Positions 56,162 through 64,000 of a stretch of DNA of 64,000 nt are shown piece by piece. Location of the stretch: assembly GCA_965205385.1 (NCBI GenBank), contig CBDBGS010000008.1:1612001-1676000 (forward strand). The letters are read 5' to 3'. A model generated the notes under the pieces. It did no database searches. It saw nothing but the letters and a program-made list of their open reading frames with translations, and was not told where the DNA came from. The translations under genes and the position numbers were made by a program. Position 1 is the first letter of the stretch; every line of letters starts with the position of its first letter. Source of the DNA: CATOSP01 sp965205385 (lineage in GTDB: Bacteria; Chloroflexota; Dehalococcoidia; Lucifugimonadales; UBA3495).

Positions 56162-57425
56162 TTAGTTGGCGACGGCTATTCTTGCCGGTGTCAGGCGCGA
56201 ATGGCCTGACAGTCTCTCGAGAATTGAGGCGCTCACAGTCCCGGGCGACTCGTTGATGTTTCGGGTGGGGCCGCTGCCCAGCGCTTTACCAGCCAGCCTG
56301 CCCCCGAAGCGGAACAGGTTCAGCAGGTTGTGCCCAGCGCAGATGAGCAGCCACTCCCGGTTGACCTTTTCCAGGGTCCGTAGCGGGAACTGCCGGAATC
56401 CCCGCCCCTGCTTGATCTGGCCGAACACCGGCTCCACCGTCTCCATGCGCAGGGCGTAACGCTGCCGCCCCCGTTTCGTCCGCAACTTCCGCCGCATCCG
56501 GTCCCTGGCGGACAGGCGCTTGGGGATGCGTACTCGGGGAGCCGGCGCCACCGCCCCGCCGTGACGGGTCTGGTCCGGTGCGATGAACGGGTCCACCCCC
56601 AAAGCGTGGAGGTCTTCGACTGCTTTTGCCGAGTAGTAGCCAGCGTCGGCGGACACTTCCTTTGGGACGGCGCCCACGTTCGCTATGGTGTCCTCCACCA
56701 TGGCTCCGGCCTGCTGCTGGTCCGAAGGCCGGTTGGTGGCCCGGGCCGCCACGATCACCTGGTGGGCGCTGTCCACCACCGCCTGGCAGTTGTGCGCCTG
56801 CTGGAAGTCCCGCCCTCCTGGTCCGGCATGATGCGGGAGTCGGGGTCGGTGAAGTCGCGCTGCGCCTTGTCCTCGGGAACCCCAAGGATGACTCCGGCTC
56901 TCGGACTCCACCTGCTCAGCGGCCTCCCGGGCCTCCGCCTCCAACGCCTCCTTGGCCTCCCTTATTTTCCGCAACCGGCTCTCCCGGAAGGCCAGTTCCT
57001 CGGGCAGTTCATCACCACGCTTATCCTGGCCGTATCTGCGGTCCTCCTCATCGTCCACTTCCTGGGCTCGCCGGAGCAACTCCGCCACCTCGGCCGCCAG
57101 TTGCTCTTTCTTCTCCTTCATCCTGGCGTAGCTCATCGCCTTATTCCTGGAGGCGTTGGCCCTCACCTTGGCGCCGTCCAGGGCCACATGCCCCAGCTTC
57201 ACCAGTCCCGCCCGCTGGCACAAGGCCAACACCTGCAAGAACAGGTCGGCCAGCGCCTCCAGATGGTCCTTGCGAAAGTCGGAGACGGTGCGAAAATCCG
57301 GGGTGTTGTTGGCCGCCAATACCCGGAAGGCGATGTCCTCATGGAGACGCCGGGCGATACGCCGGGAGGTGGCCACCCCGGCGCAGTAGCCGTAGAGGTG
57401 GAGGAGAAGGTGGCCAGGGCTGTGC
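56162..57425 (-). pseudogene. IS1182-family transposase, 5'-truncated, internally frameshifted
   Basis: Recognisable from PGHLLLHLYGYCAGVATSRR downward: the first D in VALDGAKVRANAS, a coiled middle, VSADAGYYSAKAVEDL (second D), and METVEPVFGQIKQGRGFRQF (E). About 20 residues near 56823-56905 are out of frame (two compensating indels around FTDPDSRIM). Upstream of about 57425 the frame is replaced by an opposing IS1182 fragment. Confidence 0.8.
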
Positions 57426-58036
57426 CCCGGCCCAAGGAGCAGAGCAATTTCACCGATCCAGACAGCCGGATCATGACGAGTTCCCATGGTTGGATCCAGG
57501 GCTACAACGCCCAGGTGCTGGTGGAAGAGGGCAGCGGTGTCATAGTGGCGCAAGAGGTAACGGCCCAGAGCTCAGCCAGCCCCAGGTTGGGTCCCGTGTT
57601 GGACCGGCTGGATGAGAACCTGGCCGGTCTGGGAGTCCCTGAAGCGGAGCGGCGTCCCAGATGGTTCACGGCGGACGCGGGGTACTGCAGCGAACGCAAC
57701 TTGGGGATTCTTGCTGGGAAACAGATCGACGCTTACGTGGCCACGGGACGGGAGAGACACCAGAGACACCAACAGGCTGGGGTAGGTCAGCGGGTCCGGA
57801 CCAGGACGCCGCTGCGCTCCGCCATGCGGACCAAGCTGCGGACCCCGGAAGGGCGGGCGATCTATGCCCGGCGTAAAGTCATCACCGAGCCGGTGCACGG
57901 ACTGATCAAACAAGCCCGGGGCTTCCGGCAATTCCTGCTCCGGGGCAGCCGCAAGGTGTCCGGGGAATTCACGCTGGTGGCCCTGACCCACAATCTCCTA
58001 AAACTGTGGCGGGCTGGTCTGGCCGTCGGCACGTGA
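57426..58036 (+). pseudogene. IS1182-family transposase C-terminal fragment in opposite orientation
   Basis: Starts abruptly at PKEQSNFTDPDSRIM, then YNAQVLVEEGSGVIVAQEVT, WFTADAGYCSERNLGIL (D) and VITEPVHGLIKQARGFRQFL (E), ending at TGA 58036. It lacks the N-terminal half. It meets the minus-strand IS1182 remnant head-on, forming a long spurious open frame across the junction. Confidence 0.8.
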
Positions 58037-58168
58037 GCAACAGGGGAAACACCCGGACCGTAAAGCGCGATTATTGCCTCGTAAGCCCTCCCTCCGGACC
58101 GGAGCTAAGTCGCCCCCTCGCCAGAACAGAATTAACATCCACCGCTCCGTCAATTACCCACCCGCTCC

Positions 58169-58312
58169 TTAGAATCTTTGGACAGACTCCTGGGTCCAGG
58201 TGCCGCGGGCGGTGCTGCCGGCGATGAACAGCAGGTTCCCCGCCCGCACGGTGCGGCTGTATGTCAGGCCGAGGGTCCGATATGGTTGTAGTCCTTCCTG
58301 ATTTTCTCCATT
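58169..58312 (-). pseudogene. RidA/YjgF-like N-terminal fragment
   Basis: ATG 58312 gives MEKIRKDYNHIGPSA, then a one-base shift leads to YSRTVRAGNLLFIAGSTARG, the RidA N-terminal strand pair. It stops soon after, so only the first third remains. Confidence 0.5.
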
Positions 58313-58532
58313 GGGCCTCTCCCGGAAGCGAGATGGCATAATTCCATTGTAGTGAGGGTACATTGGAAAAGGCACTTGGCGTCACCCATCCGCTAGGCGA
58401 CCCTAGCCAACCCTGGCCGTTGTAGAGGCGGGGACCCGATGTTAATATCGTCCCATTCCAGGCTCGGGCTTGGTGGAAGTGGGGCCCGGAATGGCAGGCT
58501 TGGAGTCAGAACACAACGCAAGGAGGCAGGTT

Positions 58533-59060
58533 ATGGTCACCAATTTAGGCCACGTTGGTCTTATCTGCGACGATTTTTTCAAGATGAGGGACTTCTACAC
58601 CCGGGTCATCGGACTGACGGTAACCGACGAGGACCCGGACCGGGGAAGCTGCTTCCTGAGCGCCGACCCTGATAACGAGCACCACGAGTTGGCCTTGGGA
58701 GAGGCGCGGGGCGATGACCACCCGATGGGCCCCCGGCCCAAGACCACCGGTGTAGGGCAGGTTTCGTTTATTGTCGAGAGCATGGACGCTCTGAAGGACC
58801 TGTACCAACGGCTGCTGGCGGAAAACGTCCGTATCGACCAGACGGTAACCCATGGAATCTCTTGCAGTGTTTACTTTTTCGACCCGGAAGACAATCGGGT
58901 CGAGCTGTATTACAAGACCGGCTACGTTGTAAAACAGGGGTTCAGCCGTCCTATCGACCTGAGCAACCAGTCCAGCGAAGAGATTTTGGCCTTCTCCCAG
59001 TCGTTCGAAGCCACCCAGGGGCCGTTCCAGGGCGCGAAACTGCCGGTGTCACGGTCCTAG
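58533..59060 (+). CDS. VOC-family protein, extradiol dioxygenase-like
   Basis: 175 aa from MVTNLGHVGLICDDFFKMRD; AAGGAGG at 58520-58526 sets the start. Possible ligands are H in LGHVGLI and E in NRVELYYKTG; the middle position reads GQVSFIV, lacking the usual His. It may therefore use a different metal set or be non-catalytic. Related in outline to the VOC gene at 23481. Followed by an alpha/beta hydrolase and a cupin, a small catabolic unit. Confidence 0.78.
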   Translation: MVTNLGHVGLICDDFFKMRDFYTRVIGLTVTDEDPDRGSCFLSADPDNEHHELALGEARGDDHPMGPRPKTTGVGQVSFIVESMDALKDLYQRLLAENVRIDQTVTHGISCSVYFFDPEDNRVELYYKTGYVVKQGFSRPIDLSNQSSEEILAFSQSFEATQGPFQGAKLPVSRS

Positions 59061-59350
59061 CCCAAACTGTGCCCCGGTGTTCAAACAGAAAGGCTTCAGC
59101 CGTGCCTTACGTCAGCATATACGGAGTTAACCTGTACTACGAGGAGTATGGCGTCGGCCCCACGGTCATGCTCACGCCGGGCGGACGGGTGGACCACAAC
59201 GGCCTGCGTCCCATGGCTGCCCTGCTGTCGCCCCACTGCAGCGTCATCATCCACGACCGCCGCAACTGCGGCAAGTCCGACGTGGTGATCGGGGGTGAGC
59301 TTTCTGAGCAGCACATTTGGGCGGAAGAGATGGCGGCCCTGCTGAAATAC

Positions 59351-61144
59351 CTAGAAACCGGGCCGAAAAGTCCTGGTTGGGTAGGGGGATTTGGGCAATA
59401 AAGCCGACGTGAGCAGGATCACGGACCACAGTTGTCCGAGCCGGACCGCGCAGAAATTGGCCGCAGCATGGGCGACAACAAAGGGGACAATATTGAGGAC
59501 GACGCTGCGGCCTGTTGCGCCGCCACCGGTACGGCCCGACCGCCCGAGTTTCCCGGCCACCAGGGTCAGGTTGGCTACCGTGGCAGCCAGATACAGCTGG
59601 AACCTGGTCTTGACCCTGCCGAAATAGCGGGACTGGCGAATGCCCAACTGGACCAGCCGGGCCAACCGGTGTTCCACCACCACTCGGCGCACTCGATATT
59701 CGTCATAATGAGTGCTTTGCTGCAACGCTCGGGCCTGCTGCAGCAGGGCTTCCTGGGGATGGATCAGCACCCGCCGCCCCCTACTCCCCTTGGCTGCGAT
59801 GCACTGGGACCGCAGTGGACATGTCCGACATTCGGCCCCGTCGAACTGGAAGGCCTGCAAGCGGTGGACCCGCCCTGTGCGACCCGTCCGCTTTCCCGCC
59901 GGCACGATGGTGTGGGTAACCTGTCCGGCGGGACAGGTGCAACTGCCCGCGGCCAGGTCAATATGGAAGTCCTCTTTCGGAAAGTGCTTCCGGTCGGGCC
60001 GTCCCGGCACTCTGGCCACCAACCGGCGTCCCGCATCGGCGAATGCCTGCCTGGTATCGCCATCCCCATAGGCGGCGTCGCCCATGGCTTCCTCCACCGG
60101 CACACCGGTGTTGGCCTCGCTCTGCTCCACCAATTCCAGCGATCCCAGGTTGTCCGGAGCGTTGCCGGGCAATACCTCCACCGCGGTGATCAGCTGGGAG
60201 TCGGTGTCCACCACGATGGCCGCCTTGTGTCCGTCGAACCGTCTACTGCTGCTCTTGTGGCCGTGGCGCATCTCCGGGTCATGCACCGACATCATCCGGT
60301 CCCGGCTCACCCCGTCCTTGAGATTCACTCCGTCATCGATCCGCTCCACGTCCTGGAGCAGCAACTGCCCCAGCAGTTCCGCCGCCGCCACTATCTGCTG
60401 CCGCTCAGCGCTATCCTCCCCCAATTCCCTCTGCGCCTGCCGCGACAACTCCAACAACCGGTCGGCGTCTCTCACAATCTCGGCCAGCAGGGCCTGCCGC
60501 GCCCGTTTGTCGCTCCAGTCGATGGCCGACTCACCCTTCACGCTGGAACCCAGGTACCGCTCATATCCCCGGGCCTTGGCCCATTCTTTGACGCTGGACT
60601 TCTCCACTGCCGCCAGCGCCCGCAACAGCTTGACGATCCCGTCCGCCAACAGATTGTAGGTGTCCTTCACCGCGCCACGGCCCAGGATGTTGGTCGTGTC
60701 CAACGCCACCCGCATCCCGCGCCCTTTCAGATACCCCGACTCCCGGGCCAAACGCAGGCTGGACTCGAACACCTCCCGCACCTTGCCGTGCAGTATCAGC
60801 TGGGCGCGGAACACCTGCAGCGTGCTCTTGGCGAAGGGACGGTCTTCCACCTCAATCCCCAAGGCCACCTTCCACCGGATGTCGAAGTCGGCCCGGGCCT
60901 TGGCCTCAGCGTCGCTCACCTTGTCGTGGGACTGGAGCAGGAGCGCCGTCGCCAGCAGGCTGGGCGGCACGCTGTCCCGGCCGTTGTCGGCGCAGTAGAA
61001 CCCGGCGAAATCGGGGTCCCGGAACAGGCGGCCCCGCAGCGAGGCCAGCAGACCGTAGAAGGTGTCCCGCCCCACGTGGTCCAGATACAACCGGTCTGCT
61101 TCCCAGAGGCCCCTCTGGTCCGACCGCTCTCCCAGCATGCTCAA
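59351..61144 (-). CDS. IS1182-family transposase whose stop codon lies in the target duplication
   Basis: 597 aa. VALDTTNILGRGAVKDTYNL (first D), HGHKSSSRRFDGHKAAIVVD, MGDAAYGDGDTRQAF (second D), a CTCPAGQ...CRTCPLRSQC cysteine cluster and VVVEHRLARLVQLGIRQSRY (E). The frame runs out of the element, and its TAG (59351-59353) is the complement of the CTA in the duplicated CTAG. The target site thus supplies the stop. Confidence 0.9.
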   Translation of the reverse strand: MSMLGERSDQRGLWEADRLYLDHVGRDTFYGLLASLRGRLFRDPDFAGFYCADNGRDSVPPSLLATALLLQSHDKVSDAEAKARADFDIRWKVALGIEVEDRPFAKSTLQVFRAQLILHGKVREVFESSLRLARESGYLKGRGMRVALDTTNILGRGAVKDTYNLLADGIVKLLRALAAVEKSSVKEWAKARGYERYLGSSVKGESAIDWSDKRARQALLAEIVRDADRLLELSRQAQRELGEDSAERQQIVAAAELLGQLLLQDVERIDDGVNLKDGVSRDRMMSVHDPEMRHGHKSSSRRFDGHKAAIVVDTDSQLITAVEVLPGNAPDNLGSLELVEQSEANTGVPVEEAMGDAAYGDGDTRQAFADAGRRLVARVPGRPDRKHFPKEDFHIDLAAGSCTCPAGQVTHTIVPAGKRTGRTGRVHRLQAFQFDGAECRTCPLRSQCIAAKGSRGRRVLIHPQEALLQQARALQQSTHYDEYRVRRVVVEHRLARLVQLGIRQSRYFGRVKTRFQLYLAATVANLTLVAGKLGRSGRTGGGATGRSVVLNIVPFVVAHAAANFCAVRLGQLWSVILLTSALLPKSPYPTRTFRPGF

Positions 61145-61213
61145 GCCCTCGCTATTTCTTGATGGCTCAAGTATAGCTGACCACCCGGCTGAAGCCAGTT
61201 TCCGGCCACGTTT
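59355..61213 (-). mobile_element. IS1182-type element with CTAG target duplication
   Basis: End AAACCGGGCCGAAAA (59355-59369) matches the reverse complement of 61199-61213 (AAACGTGGCCGGAAA) at 12 of 15. CTAG is duplicated at 59351-59354 and 61214-61217. About 1.86 kb, one intact transposase. Confidence 0.9.
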
Positions 61214-61886
61214 CTAGGCGCCGCCCCGGCCTACGTGGCCGGAGGGTCCGCCGGTTCCCGCACTTCCTTGACGGTGGCGGTGCGGCGCCCGGAGGTAGTC
61301 AAGGGAGCATTTGTCTGGGAAGTCTCAGGCGGGCCAAGGAGCGCCGAGCTGATGTCACCCGGCTACTACGGACAATATATCGAGGCCGCCGAGCGGGGCG
61401 GAATGCCCGCCGTGGCCGCTACCGAGTTTTTCGAGCAGCGCATCCGGGACAACCCTAACAACCGGGAACGGATCCTTTCCATGGATCCGGAGGAGTTCTG
61501 TTCCGTCATGCGCCGATGGCGGGACCAGTTCTCCCAGCCCAACCCGGTGGGGGACCTCACAGAGGAGCAACTGCGGTCCATCGCCTGCCCGGTGCTAGCC
61601 TTCGAGGGCAATACGCCGGACGACGTTCACCACAAGTCGGCGGCAGAGAACGTGAAGCGGCTGGTACCCCACGCCGAGCTGCGCCCGTCGGCATGGACCC
61701 ACGAGGAGTGGGCGGTCATCGGGCAGCACGACAACACCTTCCCAGGCATCGCCGCCACCAACCGCTACCACATGAAGTCCACTTTCAACGCCGCGGAACT
61801 TCTGGAGTTCATCGCCAGGGTCGAAGCTCAGCAGCCTTCGGCCGTGGCCTAACCGCATCCTGTATAAACCAAAACGGAGAAACAGA

Positions 61887-62228
61887 ATGGGAACTTTCAG
61901 ACTTTACTCTGGCGATGACGGCCAGTCCCACATTGAGACCATCGACCTGGACCAGACGCCTGATTGGAAGAGCGCCCAGGACGTCACCACCATCAGCTTC
62001 AGTGAGGCCCCGGCCGGGCGCTTCTCCGACTGGCATCCGGCGCCACGCCGCCAGTTCGTCATAATCCTGGCAGGGCAACTGGAGATCGGGCTGGGCGACG
62101 GCTCCAAGCACGTCTTCGGCCCCGGCGACGCCCGTCTGGTGGAGGATACGACCGGCCAAGGCCACACCACCGCTACGCACGGCGGCCAGGCTTGTGTCAC
62201 TTGCACCATCCCCCTGGCCAGCCAGTAG
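61887..62228 (+). CDS. Cupin-domain protein
   Basis: 113 aa single cupin. SDWHPAPRRQFVIILAGQLE is the first cupin motif, with the metal His in WHPAPRRQF, and FGPGDARLVEDTTGQGHTT the second. Start ATG 61887 with CGGAG upstream. Lies 35 nt after the split hydrolase gene, on the same strand, and is followed by a strong terminator. Often sugar- or aromatic-metabolism accessory enzymes or sensors. Confidence 0.83.
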   Translation: MGTFRLYSGDDGQSHIETIDLDQTPDWKSAQDVTTISFSEAPAGRFSDWHPAPRRQFVIILAGQLEIGLGDGSKHVFGPGDARLVEDTTGQGHTTATHGGQACVTCTIPLASQ

Positions 62229-62258
62229 ACCAGCGCTGCTCAAGAAGCGGCCTCAAAT

Positions 62259-62298
62259 AGCGGGCTGGGAGTCTTAAATCCCAGCCCGCTTCTGTTTT
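62259..62298 (+). terminator. Strong rho-independent terminator after the cupin gene
   Basis: AGCGGGCTGGGA (62259-62270) pairs perfectly with TCCCAGCCCGCT (62279-62290) around GTCTTAAA, followed by TCTGTTTTC. Confidence 0.9.
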
Positions 62299-62334
62299 CA
62301 CAGTGGCCCAGGAACGGCCGGCGTGCGGTCCTAG

Positions 62335-64000
62335 AAACTCGGACGGAAACCCCTTCTCGGGAGGAGGAATTTGGGCAGTGAGACCGACGCGAGAGGAATG
62401 AGGGTCAGAAGTTGCCTGAGCGACACCCAGCCTGGGATGGCGAGCTGGTGATGGCGGCCCGGTAATTGAGGCGAGGTTGGCGATGGCGGCAATTGGCGTG
62501 GGGCCGGGGCCGGATTACCACGCAATTCCGGCCTTGGCGGCTATCAGGGTCAGGTTGGCCAACGTGGCGGCCAGGTACATCTGGAACCGGGTTTTGACAC
62601 GGCCGAAGTAGCGGGACTGGCGGACCCCTAACTGGACCAGCCGCGCCAGCCGGCGCTCCGCCACCACCCGGCGCCGCCGGTACTCGGCAAAGGCTTCACT
62701 CCGCTGTAAGGCACGCGCCTGCCGCAATAGGGCTTCCTGAGGGTGCAGCCGCACGTCCGCCGATGACCGGCCCCGCCGCCACGCACCGGGGCCGCAGAGG
62801 GCACGCTCCACACACCGCTCCCTCGAATTGGAAACCGGCCAGTTTGTAAGTCCGGCCCGTCAGGTCAGTCCGCCGCTCCGCCTTGCGCATCCTGCGGGTA
62901 ACCTGCCCGGCCGGACAGATGCGGGCGCCGGCCTCCAGGTCAATCCGGAAGTCCTCCTTGGGAAAGCGGGCCGTGTTGGGGCGTCCCGGCGCCTTGGCGA
63001 TCAGGGTGCGCCCCGCGTCGGCGAAGGCCTGGCAGGTACCACCGTCTCCATAAGCGGCGTCACCCATCGACTCGGTAACCGTGACTCCGGCGCCGGCTTC
63101 GCTCCACCAGTTCCAGCGCTCCGGCGCCGTCCCAGGCGTTGCCGGGCAATACCTCCACGGCGGTGATCAACTGGGAATCGGTGCCCACCACCACCGCCGC
63201 CTTGTGTCCGTCAAATCGTTTCCGGCTGCTCTTGTGGCCGTGGCGCATCTCCGGGTCGTGGACCGACAGGATGCGGTCCTTGCTCATCCCGTCCCTGGCG
63301 CTCATATCGCCCTCAGTTCGCGTTACGTCCTGGAGCAGGAGCTGACCCAGCAGCTCCGCCGCCGCCACGATTCCCCGTCGTTCAGCGCCGTCCTCCGGCA
63401 ATTCCCCCTGGGCCTGCCGCGCTAGTTCCAACAGCCGGTCCGCATCAGCCACGACCGATGCCAACAGCCCTTTCCGCTCCCGCCGGTCACTCCAGTCGAT
63501 GGCCGACTCTCCCTTTACGCTGGAACCGGTGTACCTCTCGTATCCCCGGGCCACGGCCCATTCTTTGACGGTGATCCTCTCCACGGCTGCCAAGGCTTTC
63601 AGAAGTTTGACGATCCCGTCGGCCAGCAGATTGCAAGTATCCTTGACCGCGCCCCGGCCCAGGATGTAGGTCGTGTCCAGCGCCACCCGCATCCCGCGCT
63701 TTTTCAGGTAGCCGGACTTCCGGGCCAGCCGCAGCCTGGACTCGAACACCTCCCGCACCTTCTCATGCAGTATCAACTGGGCGCGGAACACCCGCAGTGT
63801 GCTCTTGGCGAAGGGACGCTCTTCAATCTCGATGCCCAGAGCCACTTTCCACCGGAGGTCGAAGTCGGCCCTGGCCTTGGCCTCGGCGTCGCTCACCTTG
63901 TCATGGGACTGGAGCGGGAGCGCCGCCGCCAGCAGGCTGGGCGGCACGCTGTCCCGGCCATTGTCTTAGCAGTAGAACTCGGCGAAGTCAGCGTCCCGGA
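62335..64000 (-). mobile_element. Second IS1182-type element, running off the window end
   Basis: CTAG at 62331-62334 followed by AAACTCGGACGGAAA, matching the end of the element at 59355. The transposase is homologous throughout. The right end is outside the window. Confidence 0.82.
62515..64000 (-). pseudogene. Decayed IS1182-family transposase, partial
   Basis: Same order of motifs as the copy at 59351-61144: VALDTTYILGRGAVKDTCNL, GHKSSRKRFDGHKAAVVVG, MGDAAYGDGGTCQAF, VVAERRLARLVQLGVRQSRY. A TAA interrupts FYC/DNGRDS near 63966. Frames change near 63067 and near 62800, and the C-terminus stops early at GIAW (62515) instead of running into the target CTAG. Inactive. Confidence 0.8.

Larger units (their letters stand above)
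59102..61852 (+). pseudogene. Alpha/beta hydrolase split by an IS1182-type element
   Basis: GTG 59102 (VPYVSIYGVNLYYEEYGVGP; HDRRNCGKSD) runs to ALLKYL at 59350. The frame resumes after the IS with GAAPAYVAGGSAGSRTSL, containing the nucleophile elbow GGSAGS, and continues to 61852. Removing 59355-61213 plus one CTAG restores an open frame of about 296 codons. Serine hydrolase family; substrate unknown. Confidence 0.82.

Noticed and set aside
56561..58036. A 491-codon plus-strand open frame
   Set aside because: Its first two thirds are antisense to one IS1182 remnant and the rest is the sense fragment of another, so the fusion is an artefact of the junction.
59432..61162. A 576-codon plus-strand open frame
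   Set aside because: It is the exact antisense of the IS1182 transposase in GC-rich DNA; composition is low-complexity Pro/Gly/His/Gln and shows no domain.
1..64000. CRISPR array, tRNA or rRNA genes
   Set aside because: No regularly spaced direct repeats with unique spacers, and no recognisable tRNA or rRNA sequence was seen by reading.

Overview
The window looks like a chromosomal segment of an uncultured bacterium, most plausibly a Chloroflexota member of the SAR202/Dehalococcoidia type. This is inferred from content only: several luciferase-like flavin monooxygenases, CoxLMS-type hydroxylase genes, a 4-hydroxyphenylacetate hydroxylase homologue, MinCDE, and many insertion sequences. No rRNA, tRNA or CRISPR array was seen, so the taxonomy is not anchored.

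Layout. Positions 1-3300 hold a frameshifted lipoprotein/metalloprotease gene and a complete IS5-type element with CTAA target duplication. Positions 3356-8302 hold an MFS transporter, a MITE-like repeat, and a compact four-gene cluster: a ferritin-fold di-iron oxygenase subunit, a paralogue in which all four metal-binding glutamates appear lost, an FmdB-type zinc ribbon, and an SCP2-like protein. Positions 8372-17028 hold a Cox-type molybdenum hydroxylase operon, a nitroreductase, an MBL hydrolase, an amidohydrolase and an FAD oxidoreductase. Positions 17104-19167 are minCDE with a promoter. Positions 19382-33671 are a catabolic block: a TPP enzyme, three LLM flavin monooxygenases (one with an amber stop), an HpaB-type hydroxylase, a VOC protein, a quinone reductase-like MDR, a BNR propeller, an SDR, a MetE-like protein, an alpha/beta hydrolase and a Cys/Met-type PLP enzyme.

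Positions 34066-58036 are a decayed defence and mobile-DNA island. It holds an EVE-domain gene with three in-frame stops, a broken zinc-ribbon/PD-(D/E)XK gene, three IS630 elements in tandem, an IS3 element, an XRE regulator with a palindromic operator, and a degraded type I restriction-modification locus. In that locus hsdR is split by a precise ISAs1-type insertion, and its 3' tail recurs twice more, interleaved with HicAB-type toxin-antitoxin genes. The right end (58169-64000) resumes catabolic genes (VOC, alpha/beta hydrolase split by an IS1182-type element, cupin) and ends inside a second IS1182-type element.

The best candidates for something undescribed are (1) the di-iron cluster with a ligand-less partner subunit, (2) the repeated HsdR tails alternating with toxin-antitoxin modules, and (3) a ~350 bp dispersed repeat whose 123 bp core, bounded by 9 bp inverted repeats, is flipped between its two copies. 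Many genes carry single-base frameshifts, often in G or C runs. Some may be assembly errors, but the nonsense codons and IS insertions point to real decay.
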